The translations under genes were made by a program, and so were the position numbers. Source: Legionella sp. (GTDB lineage: Bacteria > Pseudomonadota > Gammaproteobacteria > Legionellales > Legionellaceae). Taken from it: DNA of 5,152 bases. The stretch spans positions 1-5,152 of the forward strand of contig DNVL01000010.1 of assembly GCA_003507515.1 (NCBI GenBank). The letters run 5' to 3'. Shown one piece after another: positions 1 through 5,152 of the stretch; position 1 is the first letter of the stretch; each line of letters begins with the position of its first letter. The notes beneath the pieces were generated by a model. It saw only the letters and a list, made by a program, of their open reading frames with translations. It had not been told where the DNA came from and made no database searches.

Positions 1-302
1 CGCGCAATGCCATGCGACAAAAAGCCGCTGAACGCACAGCTATCAATGCGCCCATGCAAGGGAGTGCTGCGGACATCATAAAAAAAGCCATGTTGGCGGT
101 GGCGCGTTGGCAAGATCAACAAACCCGCCCCGATGCACGCATGATCATGCAGGTACACGATGAGCTGGTGTTTGAAGTACGCAATGATGCCATCGAGTCG
201 GCTCGTGAAGCCATTCGTTTAAGGATGGAGGAGACGGTCACGCTATCCGTGCCCTTGCGGGTTTCCATTGGGATAGGACAAAACTGGGATGAAGCGCATT
301 GA
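1..302 (+). CDS. polA: DNA polymerase I, C-terminal end (5'-truncated by window edge)
   Basis: This is the last ~100 residues of DNA polymerase I, which fills gaps and removes primers during repair and lagging-strand synthesis. The frame is open to the left edge (first full codon at 3), so the ATG at 12 is internal and not a start. Visible landmarks are the [18 protein letters not shown] segment of the family A palm, then motif [12 protein letters not shown], whose metal-binding Asp is encoded at 159-161. The protein ends in NWDEAH, like the E. coli NWDQAH terminus, so the 3' end is intact. The exonuclease domains and motifs A and B lie outside the window. It converges on the DUF3309 gene with 66 bp between the two stop codons. 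Identification is very secure. Confidence 0.97.
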   Translation, partial: RNAMRQKAAERTAINAPMQGSAADIIKKAMLAVARWQDQQTRPDARMIMQVHDELVFEVRNDAIESAREAIRLRMEETVTLSVPLRVSIGIGQNWDEAH

Positions 303-320
303 CCGATAACTGAACAAAAT

Positions 321-353
321 CCCTGCTCTCGCGAAGACGTCGCCATCACAGGG
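321..353 (-). terminator. Possible terminator hairpin between convergent polA and DUF3309 gene
   Basis: The outer stem CCCTG (321-325) pairs with CAGGG (349-353). Inside it, after symmetrical 5-nt internal loops, GCGA (331-334) pairs with TCGC (340-343) around a 5-nt loop. Read on the minus strand, the hairpin is followed by ATTTTGTT, a modest U-rich tail, 15 bp past the DUF3309 stop. Read on the plus strand it lies 18 bp after the polA stop but has no U-tract. It therefore best serves the minus-strand gene and could stop polA only weakly. The interrupted stem makes this a tentative call. Confidence 0.35.
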
Positions 354-368
354 CTTCAGAAGAGGAAT

Positions 369-536
369 CTAGTGAAAGCCAATTGATACTTGTCCTAGCA
401 ACACGAGGATTAAATAAATGACCAGGATCGTTCCAATCAAACCGGTTGGACCATACCCCCAGCTTTTGCTATAGCCCCATGTAGGCAAGCCGCCCAGCAA
501 TAGCAATATCAATAAAATTAACAGTATTGTACCCAT
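369..536 (-). CDS. DUF3309 family small membrane protein (55 aa)
   Basis: This is a 55-residue, very hydrophobic protein of unknown function. It begins MGTILLILLILLLLGGLPTW, followed by a Gly/Tyr/Trp-rich turn (SKSWGYGPTG, residues 23-32), a second hydrophobic stretch (LIGTILVIYLILVLLG, 33-48) and a short tail. The pattern of a Leu-rich helix, the LPTW motif, a WGYGPTG loop and a second Leu-rich helix is the one I associate with the DUF3309 family of short proteobacterial proteins, usually 45-55 aa. It should be a two-helix inner-membrane hairpin. The ATG at 534-536 is preceded by AAGGAAG (543-549, read on the minus strand) at normal spacing, and a promoter lies just upstream. It is divergent from the cyd operon and convergent with polA. 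No function is claimed. Confidence 0.85.
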   Translation of the reverse strand: MGTILLILLILLLLGGLPTWGYSKSWGYGPTGLIGTILVIYLILVLLGQVSIGFH

Positions 537-568
537 GATTTTCTTCCTTGATAGTGAGACTCAGATTA

Positions 569-597
569 ACTATAGCTATCATTCCAACGTCTAGCAA
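569..597 (-). promoter_or_regulatory. Sigma70-type promoter for the DUF3309 gene
   Basis: On the minus strand, TTGCTA (592-597; 4 of 6 matches to TTGACA) and TATAGT (569-574; 5 of 6 matches to TATAAT) are separated by exactly 17 bp. Transcription would start near 562, giving a leader of about 26 nt that contains the AAGGAAG ribosome binding site. An 8-bp palindrome ATAGCTAT (572-579) overlaps the -10 box and could be an operator or chance. The call rests on consensus match, spacing and location only. Confidence 0.5.
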
Positions 598-609
598 CTG
601 AATATTCAC

Positions 610-638
610 TGGATTTATGTTGCTATTTTCATTATAAT
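610..638 (+). promoter_or_regulatory. Candidate promoter of the cydPABX operon
   Basis: A perfect TATAAT -10 box lies at 633-638, placing the likely transcription start near 645. At 17 bp spacing the -35 position reads TGGATT (610-615), a poor match, so the promoter would be weak without an activator. That fits what is known of cyd operons, which are usually controlled by oxygen-responsive regulators. I see no convincing FNR dyad; a TGTTTAATA stretch near 647-655 vaguely recalls an ArcA half-site. The predicted leader is very short: about 14 nt to the ATG at 659 or 32 nt to the ATG at 677. Confidence 0.45.
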
Positions 639-676
639 CACAACATTGTTTAATACTCATGCATCTCGGTCAATCC

Positions 677-901
677 ATGAAACGATTCGCACACGATATT
701 CAATTCACCCTCGTCATCAAAGGCATATTGTTAGTGCTACTGTGGGTCGTGTGTTTCAAGGGGGCTGAAAGAAACACGACGCAAGCATCTCAATGGCTGT
801 TTGGCATCATGCCGGCGCAACAGTCTACACAACCCACACACGCACCATCGGAAATGACGCCTGCGTCATCTCTTCGTTCCCAAACACACAAACAAGGCTA
901 A
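677..901 (+). CDS. cydP: Putative cytochrome bd oxidase small subunit CydP
   Basis: This is a 74-residue protein directly upstream of cydA. It has a short basic N-terminus (MKRFAHDIQ), one membrane helix at about residues 10-27 (TLVIKGILLVLLWVVCF) and a 45-residue polar tail rich in Thr, Ser, Gln and Pro. The position before cydA and the helix pattern xLVIKxxLLxxLW match the family annotated as cytochrome oxidase putative small subunit CydP. Its biochemical role is inferred from gene position rather than proven, so far as I know. The start at 677 is chosen because family members begin a few basic residues before the helix. An in-frame ATG at 659 would add MHLGQS; neither start has a good Shine-Dalgarno sequence. 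The stop is 3 bp before the cydA start, so the genes are in one operon. Confidence 0.75.
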   Translation: MKRFAHDIQFTLVIKGILLVLLWVVCFKGAERNTTQASQWLFGIMPAQQSTQPTHAPSEMTPASSLRSQTHKQG

Positions 902-904
902 TGT

Positions 905-2434
905 ATGATTCCAGGCACTGATGTCGTTGATTTATCCCGGTTGCAATTTGCTTTAACTGCGCTCTATCATTTTCTATTTGTGCCCCTTACGCTTGGGCTC
1001 TCTGTTCTTCTAGGCATCATGGAAACGGTCTATGTGATGACAGGGCGTACCATCTGGCGACAAATGGTCAAGTATTGGGGACTATTATTCGGCATTAATT
1101 TCGTGCTTGGAGTCGCCACAGGATTGACCATGGAATTCCAGTTTGGAACCAATTGGTCCTACTACTCCCATTACGTCGGCGATGTGTTTGGCGCACCATT
1201 GGCGTTGGAAGGATTGATGTCTTTCTTTTTAGAAGCGACCTTCGTGGGGTTGTTTTTCTTTGGTTGGGATAAATTAACGCGCCTGCAGCATTTAACGTGC
1301 ACCTGGCTCCTGGCCATTGCCACCAATTTCTCGGCGCTTTGGATTTTAATTGCTAACGGTTGGATGCAAAACCCCGTGGGCGCTGCTTTTAATTATCAAA
1401 CCATGCGCATGGAAGTGACTCACTTTGCAGACATTATCTTTAACCCGGTCGCGCAAGCCAAATTCGTGCACACCATCAGCGCCGGCTATGTCACAGGCTC
1501 TATCTTTGTATTGGCCATTAGCGCCTATTTTCTGCTTCGCAATCGAAATGTCGAATTTGCTAAACGCTCCATGACCGTAGCCGTCTCTTTTGGATTGGCT
1601 TCCGCCCTCTCGGTGGTGGTCTTGGGTGATGAAAGCGGATATGTGGCCAATAACAACCAAAAAATGAAGATAGCAGGCATGGAGGCCATGTGGCACACCG
1701 AAAAAGCACCGGCCAGCTTAACCTTGATCGGGATCCCTAACGAAAAAACAATGAAAACGGACTACGCCATTGATATCCCCTATGTACTCGGCTTGATTGC
1801 TACTCGCTCGTTAAATCAACCCGTGGAAGGTATCTTTGAGCTGGTTGAACAGGGGAAAGAGCGCATTCGAGACGGCATGATAGCCTATGAAGCCTTAACC
1901 CGATTGCAGAAAAATCCCAATGATCTGCAAGCCAAAGCGGACTTCATGGCCCATGAGAAATATTTAGGCTACAGCTTGTTACTGAAAAAACACACCGAAA
2001 ACGTGATGGACGCAACCGATGAGCAAATCAATCTCGCAGCCGAGTCCTTAAAACCGCATGTGATGACCTTATTTTTCTCATTCCGCATCATGGTGGCCTG
2101 TGGCTTGTTTTTTATCCTGTTGTTTGCCGTTGGGTTTTACTTGTCGGTCGTTCGAAAATTACACACCTCCCGCTGGTATCTCCACCTTGCCTTTTGGGCG
2201 CTTCCCCTGCCTTGGATTGCAGCAGAACTCGGGTGGGTGGTGGCCGAATATGGTCGCCAGCCCTGGGCTGTACAAGGCATATTGCCCACCGCAATGGCCA
2301 CATCATCCGTCAATGTGGGGCAACTGCTCACGTCATTAACCAGCTTTTTTGTTTTTTATACCGTGCTTGCCATTGTTGAAATTTACCTCATGGTGAAATA
2401 CATCCGTCTCGGTCCAGACAACACAGCACACTAG
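905..2434 (+). CDS. cydA: Cytochrome bd quinol oxidase subunit I
   Basis: This 509-residue polytopic membrane subunit holds hemes b558, b595 and d and oxidises quinol while reducing O2 to water. It aligns with E. coli CydA at a constant offset of +3 through all key positions: His22 (heme ligand, E. coli H19), Glu102 and Glu110 (E99, E107), His189 and Met396 (the two b558 ligands, H186 and M393), Lys255 and Glu260 in the quinol-binding Q-loop (K252, E257), and Glu448 with GRQPW at 450-454. The Q-loop is the long E. coli type, with no net indel against E. coli up to Glu448. The C-terminus is shorter (509 vs about 522). AAGG at 894-897, 7 nt before the ATG, supports this start. The stop overlaps the cydB ribosome binding site. 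Identification is secure. Confidence 0.98.
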   Translation: MIPGTDVVDLSRLQFALTALYHFLFVPLTLGLSVLLGIMETVYVMTGRTIWRQMVKYWGLLFGINFVLGVATGLTMEFQFGTNWSYYSHYVGDVFGAPLALEGLMSFFLEATFVGLFFFGWDKLTRLQHLTCTWLLAIATNFSALWILIANGWMQNPVGAAFNYQTMRMEVTHFADIIFNPVAQAKFVHTISAGYVTGSIFVLAISAYFLLRNRNVEFAKRSMTVAVSFGLASALSVVVLGDESGYVANNNQKMKIAGMEAMWHTEKAPASLTLIGIPNEKTMKTDYAIDIPYVLGLIATRSLNQPVEGIFELVEQGKERIRDGMIAYEALTRLQKNPNDLQAKADFMAHEKYLGYSLLLKKHTENVMDATDEQINLAAESLKPHVMTLFFSFRIMVACGLFFILLFAVGFYLSVVRKLHTSRWYLHLAFWALPLPWIAAELGWVVAEYGRQPWAVQGILPTAMATSSVNVGQLLTSLTSFFVFYTVLAIVEIYLMVKYIRLGPDNTAH

Positions 2435-2444
2435 GAGTATCACA

Positions 2445-3581
2445 ATGCCTATCGATTACGAAACATTACGGGTTATCTGGTGGCTTCTCTTGGGCGTCCT
2501 GCTCATAGGGTTTGCGGTCATGGACGGGTTTGATTTGGGCGTGGCGATGTGGTTGCCATGGCTTGGCAAAACCGATCTTGAGCGACGCGTGCTCATCAAC
2601 AGCATCGCGCCCACCTGGGAAGGCAATCAGGTCTGGTTTATATTGGGCGGCGGCGCCATCTTTGCCGCCTGGCCCACGCTCTATGCCGTCTCTTTTTCAG
2701 GTTTTTATTTGGCGATGCTATTGGTCTTGCTGGCGTTGATTTTGCGGCCCGTAGGCTTTAAATACCGCTCAAAAATGGCCAATCCCTCCTGGCGTACGAC
2801 TTGGGATTGGGCGCTTTTTGTGGGTGGCTTTGTGCCCGCCCTCATCTTCGGCGTGGCCATGGGCAATGTATTGCAAGGCATTCCCTTTCATTTTGATGTC
2901 AGTTTACGCCCCTTTTACACCGGCACGTTTTTTGAGCTTCTCAATCCCTTTGCATTGCTGTGCGGATTGCTGTCCGTGACCATGCTGGCGATGCACGGCG
3001 CTTTTTTCTTAAATGTAAAAACCCAGGATATCATTCAAACGCGCAGCATCCTTGCGGGTCGCGTTAGTGCGGCACTGACCATCCTTCTCTTTAGTGCTGG
3101 GGGCGTGTGGCTTTATCTAGGCATTGATGGCTACTCCTTAGCCAGTATCATGCCCCATGACGGCCCCTCCAATCCACTCTACAAACAAGTGGTTCGCGGA
3201 ACACATGCCTGGTTCATGAATTACCAAACCATGCCCCTGACACAATGCGTGCCAGTGCTTGGGATCGTATCCGCAGGACTTGCTTTCGCACTGGCTCGTT
3301 TTGCGCGTGTTGCCTTTGTGTTAAGTGCCACATCCGTCATTGGGATTATCGCAACCGTAGGGATCAGCATGTTCCCATTCATTTTGCCGTCCTCAACGCA
3401 TCCTGAACAAAGCCTGACGGTTTGGGATGGCTCATCCAGCCAACTCACGCTGTTCATCATGCTGGTGGGAACCGCTATTTTCATGCCCATCATACTCCTA
3501 TACACGGCCTGGGTTTACCGAGTATTGCGGGGGAAAATCACCGAACAGACCATTATTGACAACGAAGACACAGCCTATTAG
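2445..3581 (+). CDS. cydB: Cytochrome bd quinol oxidase subunit II
   Basis: This 378-residue membrane subunit (E. coli CydB is 379) pairs with CydA to form the pseudo-symmetric core of the oxidase. Recognisable segments are [20 protein letters not shown] at the N-terminus, DGFDLG with Asp27 and Asp30, [14 protein letters not shown] with Trp58 (51-64), [10 protein letters not shown] (101-110), and near the C-terminus [10 protein letters not shown] (309-318), SSQLTL and [10 protein letters not shown]. coli has Asp58 where this protein has Glu59. AGGAG at 2433-2437, which overlaps the cydA stop codon, lies 7 nt before the ATG and implies translational coupling. Its own stop overlaps the cydX Shine-Dalgarno sequence in the same way. 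No cydCD assembly genes are in the window. Confidence 0.98.
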   Translation: MPIDYETLRVIWWLLLGVLLIGFAVMDGFDLGVAMWLPWLGKTDLERRVLINSIAPTWEGNQVWFILGGGAIFAAWPTLYAVSFSGFYLAMLLVLLALILRPVGFKYRSKMANPSWRTTWDWALFVGGFVPALIFGVAMGNVLQGIPFHFDVSLRPFYTGTFFELLNPFALLCGLLSVTMLAMHGAFFLNVKTQDIIQTRSILAGRVSAALTILLFSAGGVWLYLGIDGYSLASIMPHDGPSNPLYKQVVRGTHAWFMNYQTMPLTQCVPVLGIVSAGLAFALARFARVAFVLSATSVIGIIATVGISMFPFILPSSTHPEQSLTVWDGSSSQLTLFIMLVGTAIFMPIILLYTAWVYRVLRGKITEQTIIDNEDTAY

Positions 3582-3592
3582 GAGAGCAGAAC

Positions 3593-3691
3593 ATGTGGTA
3601 TTTTGCGTGGATATTAGGAACCGGATTGGCCTGTAGTTTTGCCATATTAAATGCAATATGGCTTGAACTCAGAGAGCAGAGTGCGTCGTAA
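3593..3691 (+). CDS. cydX: Cytochrome bd oxidase small subunit CydX (32 aa)
   Basis: This is a 32-residue single-helix protein beginning [19 protein letters not shown], nearly the E. coli CydX start ([14 protein letters not shown]). CydX binds at the CydA surface and is needed for stable, active bd oxidase in E. coli. The conserved Glu at position 25 after the helix is present; the C-terminal tail is a few residues shorter than in E. coli (37 aa). The ATG sits 11 bp after the cydB stop, and AGGAGAG (3580-3586) overlaps that stop, 6-8 nt from the start. The last 23 bp overlap the 3' end of rpiA on the opposite strand, and a perfect 8-bp inverted repeat lies inside codons 17-24. The N-terminal motif and position make the call firm despite the length. 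Confidence 0.95.
   Translation: MWYFAWILGTGLACSFAILNAIWLELREQSAS
3641..3662. repeat. Perfect inverted repeat inside cydX, just past the rpiA stop
   Basis: GCCATATT (3641-3648) and AATATGGC (3655-3662) form an 8-bp perfect stem with a 6-nt loop. On the minus strand the stem begins 6 nt after the rpiA stop codon, the place expected for a 3'-end hairpin. It is followed there by AAAAC and not by a U-run, so it is not a canonical intrinsic terminator. On the plus strand it is followed by TTGAAC. It may stabilise the rpiA mRNA end or slow polymerase in either direction. Confidence 0.45.
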
Positions 3692-4331
3692 CCCCAGCAC
3701 CACCCGACACCAACACGCGATCGGCCAGGCGATGTCCAAAGATGCCATTCTCAACCACGCCCGGAATGCTATTGATGAGATCTTCCAGGGTCATGGGCAA
3801 ACAGCCTAAGGCCATGTGATGTACATCCAAGATGACGTTGCCATTGTCCGTGACAAACCCTTGACGATACACAGGATCCCCTCCTAACTTCACCAGCTCT
3901 CGCGCCACAAAGCTACGCGCCATGGGAATGACTTCGACAGCAATCGGGTAAGCGCCCAATTGTTTTACCCATTTGGTTTCATCCACAATGCAGATAAATT
4001 GCTCAGCAACAGACGCCAGGACTTTTTCTCGTGTCAATGCCCCGCCGCCGCCCTTGATCATCTCACAGCGTGCATTAACCTCGTCTGCGCCATCGATATA
4101 AATCGGTAATTCACCGGCCATATTTAAATCGATGACTGGAATGCCCAAGGCTCGCAAACGAGATTCAGTCACCAGTGAGCTGGCGACGCATGCATCAATG
4201 CGATGTTGTATTCTCGCCAACGCATCAATAAAACAATTCACCGTCGAGCCCGTGCCCACACCAATGAGCTGGATATCATCCAGATAGTCCAAAGCCACAA
4301 GGGCTGCTTTTGTTTTTAATGCACTATTCAT
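3669..4331 (-). CDS. rpiA: Ribose-5-phosphate isomerase A
   Basis: This 220-residue cytosolic enzyme (E. coli RpiA is 219) interconverts ribose 5-phosphate and ribulose 5-phosphate in the non-oxidative pentose phosphate pathway. It shows the phosphate-binding loop GVGTGST (24-30), the IDGADE motif with Asp80 and Asp83, [11 protein letters not shown] with Lys93 and the catalytic-base Glu102 (E. coli E103), EVIPMARS (133-140), and [11 protein letters not shown] (161-171) near the C-terminus. All catalytic residues are present, so it should be active. The ATG at 4329-4331 is supported by GGAGG (4343-4347 on the minus strand), at a long spacing of 11 nt. It starts 36 bp after the upstream phosphatase stop, so the two are probably co-transcribed. 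The 3' end overlaps cydX. Confidence 0.97.
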   Translation of the reverse strand: MNSALKTKAALVALDYLDDIQLIGVGTGSTVNCFIDALARIQHRIDACVASSLVTESRLRALGIPVIDLNMAGELPIYIDGADEVNARCEMIKGGGGALTREKVLASVAEQFICIVDETKWVKQLGAYPIAVEVIPMARSFVARELVKLGGDPVYRQGFVTDNGNVILDVHHMALGCLPMTLEDLINSIPGVVENGIFGHRLADRVLVSGGAGVTTHSAL

Positions 4332-4342
4332 CAGGCATAATA

Positions 4343-4347
4343 CCTCC
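4343..4347 (-). promoter_or_regulatory. Ribosome binding site of rpiA with a decoy upstream ATG
   Basis: GGAGG on the minus strand lies 11 nt before the rpiA ATG and only 4 nt before an out-of-frame ATG (4336-4338). That ATG opens a 4-codon frame (Met-Pro-Asp-Glu-stop) which ends just inside rpiA. Both spacings are off the usual optimum, so the two starts may compete, or translation of the mini-frame may feed reinitiation at rpiA. Confidence 0.6.
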
Positions 4348-4374
4348 GATCTAAAAAAGGGGATGGGTTAGATC
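4348..4374. repeat. Inverted repeat between phosphatase stop and rpiA ribosome binding site
   Basis: GATCTAA (4348-4354) and TTAGATC (4368-4374) are a perfect 7-bp inverted repeat with a 13-nt loop. In the minus-strand transcript the 5' arm contains the phosphatase stop codon and the 3' arm ends directly against the GGAGG of rpiA. The T-run lies in the loop and lower stem, not after the stem, so it is not an intrinsic terminator. It could tune rpiA translation or be chance. Confidence 0.4.
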
Positions 4375-5152
4375 CGACTTGAAAAGCCGATGTTACACGA
4401 CCTGAGTTGCATCGCTTCAAGATAATTGTTTATGTCTGCAGCGAACATCTCTAGCTCACCCGCATGTTTTGATGAAATACTCGGAGCAGCGACCATTTTG
4501 GCAGTATGCAGAGAATGATTAACCACTACAAATCCATTTCGACAAAAAGCACCGGTATCCAAGTTAATGGCATTTGCAGACGACCTGAACGGCAGAACGG
4601 TCTGATTATCGACAATATTATGCCCACAATAAGTCACAATGGATTCCTGCGTACGAGCAGAGGAGAAAAAACCTGGCCGCGTGTAAGCAAGATCCCTGAT
4701 TTCTTCGATGGTTAGCTCGATATTCTCACCGATTTTCTCATCTAATGCCTCATCATTAAATGGGTTGTCCGCATGCACAACCCAAGCAGGATTGGCCTCG
4801 TCCTCGATCCGGATGACGTAAGGCAGCGCGTTAAAATAGTCTTCATAACGCGTGATGCCAGAAATCAGGAAATGAAACGGATCAGGATTTTTCTCGATCA
4901 GGTTCGATATTCCTTTTCTAATATCCCTCAATCTTTCTTCGTACTGGCGTGGATTCTGTTTGCGAGTCGTATATTGATGCTGCCGTATCAGCAAAAACAA
5001 TTCAGCCGATTCCTTCTGCGTGCGATTGAGAATCCAGCCCCCACCATTGCAAAGATAATTTTCAAACGCAGCGCACACCTCCTCGACAAGGCTGCGATCT
5101 TCAGGTGTGTCCAGATCGTCTGAATTTAAATCTTGCGCTTCCTGTAATTGAT
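4368..5152 (-). CDS. Lambda-type metallophosphatase (calcineurin-like), C-terminal part; 5' end outside window
   Basis: The frame is open to the right edge, giving 260 visible residues (numbered here from the codon at 5148-5150). The domain order matches the second half of lambda-type Ser/Thr protein phosphatases: NGGGW (35-39), LPYVI (109-113), VVHADNP with the metal-ligand His126 (lambda has HADYP), YTR near 158 where lambda has the substrate-contacting WxR, CGHN with metal-ligand His177 (lambda GHT), and INLDTGAF (195-202). The N-terminal GDxHG, GDxxDRG and GNHE motifs should lie beyond the edge. Unusual features are an acidic stretch at the visible start (9 Asp/Glu in 24), about 45 extra residues between NGGGW and LPYVI, and a tail of about 45 residues after the domain. 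The substrate is unknown; dinucleotide hydrolysis is an alternative. It is likely co-transcribed with rpiA. Confidence 0.75.
   Translation of the reverse strand, partial: QLQEAQDLNSDDLDTPEDRSLVEEVCAAFENYLCNGGGWILNRTQKESAELFLLIRQHQYTTRKQNPRQYEERLRDIRKGISNLIEKNPDPFHFLISGITRYEDYFNALPYVIRIEDEANPAWVVHADNPFNDEALDEKIGENIELTIEEIRDLAYTRPGFFSSARTQESIVTYCGHNIVDNQTVLPFRSSANAINLDTGAFCRNGFVVVNHSLHTAKMVAAPSISSKHAGELEMFAADINNYLEAMQLRSCNIGFSSRI

Noticed and set aside
548..561. FNR-type site starting at TTGAT (548-552)
   Set aside because: The matching ATCAA half is absent at the required spacing, so there is no dyad.
469..660. 63-codon minus-strand frame overlapping the DUF3309 gene and the intergenic region
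   Set aside because: It is in a different frame from the DUF3309 protein, spans the divergent promoter region and has no family signature.
659..676. ATG at 659 as the start of the small gene before cydA
   Set aside because: It is in frame but has no Shine-Dalgarno sequence and would lie only about 14 nt from the predicted transcription start. The ATG at 677 gives a more typical N-terminus. It is kept as an alternative, not the main call.
1346..1696. 116-codon minus-strand open frame inside cydA
   Set aside because: It lies wholly within a clearly conserved cydA frame, and its translation shows no recognisable domain; it is a shadow frame.
4348..4374. Intrinsic terminator between the phosphatase gene and rpiA
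   Set aside because: The stem is AT-rich and short, and the T-run is in the loop and lower stem instead of following the stem, so termination is unlikely.
5076..5078. GTG at 5076-5078 as the start of the phosphatase gene
   Set aside because: The frame stays open to the window edge, and starting here would remove the N-terminal metal-binding half of the enzyme. It is an internal Val codon.
4506..5123. Plus-strand open frames (4506-4715, 4773-5123) opposite the phosphatase gene
   Set aside because: The minus-strand frame carries clear phosphatase motifs over this stretch, and the plus-strand translations show none.

Overview
The window looks like an ordinary chromosomal housekeeping segment from a gammaproteobacterium. 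The PolA tail, CydA, CydB and RpiA all follow their Escherichia coli counterparts closely along their length. The moderate GC content and the mix with a DUF3309 protein and a lambda-type phosphatase would suit the Legionellales or a related order, but that placement is a guess from overall feel. No mobile element, CRISPR array, tRNA or rRNA is visible.

Layout from left to right. Positions 1-302 hold the 3' end of polA on the plus strand. A short convergent gap (303-368) contains a hairpin. Next comes a 55-residue DUF3309-type membrane protein on the minus strand (369-536). A divergent intergenic region (537-676) carries a good minus-strand promoter and a perfect TATAAT box on the plus strand. 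The plus-strand operon cydP-cydA-cydB-cydX follows (677-3691) and encodes a cytochrome bd quinol oxidase with two small single-helix subunits. cydX is only 32 codons long and is easily missed. On the minus strand, rpiA (3669-4331) runs into the end of cydX, and the two genes share 23 bp in antisense. Upstream of rpiA, and probably in the same transcript, is the 3' portion of a lambda-type metallophosphatase gene (4368-5152), whose N-terminal half lies outside the window.

How the genes work together: CydA and CydB form the membrane core that oxidises quinol and reduces O2 to water. CydX, and probably CydP, are accessory helices. The stop codons of cydA and cydB lie inside or beside the next gene's Shine-Dalgarno sequence, so translation of the subunits is probably coupled. 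RpiA belongs to the pentose phosphate pathway and has no evident functional link to the oxidase.

I did not find a previously undescribed system. The points most worth a second look are the coding overlap and embedded hairpin at the cydX/rpiA junction, the hairpin and decoy start in the rpiA leader, the unusual insertion and acidic linker in the phosphatase, and the presence of both CydP and CydX in one bd-oxidase operon.
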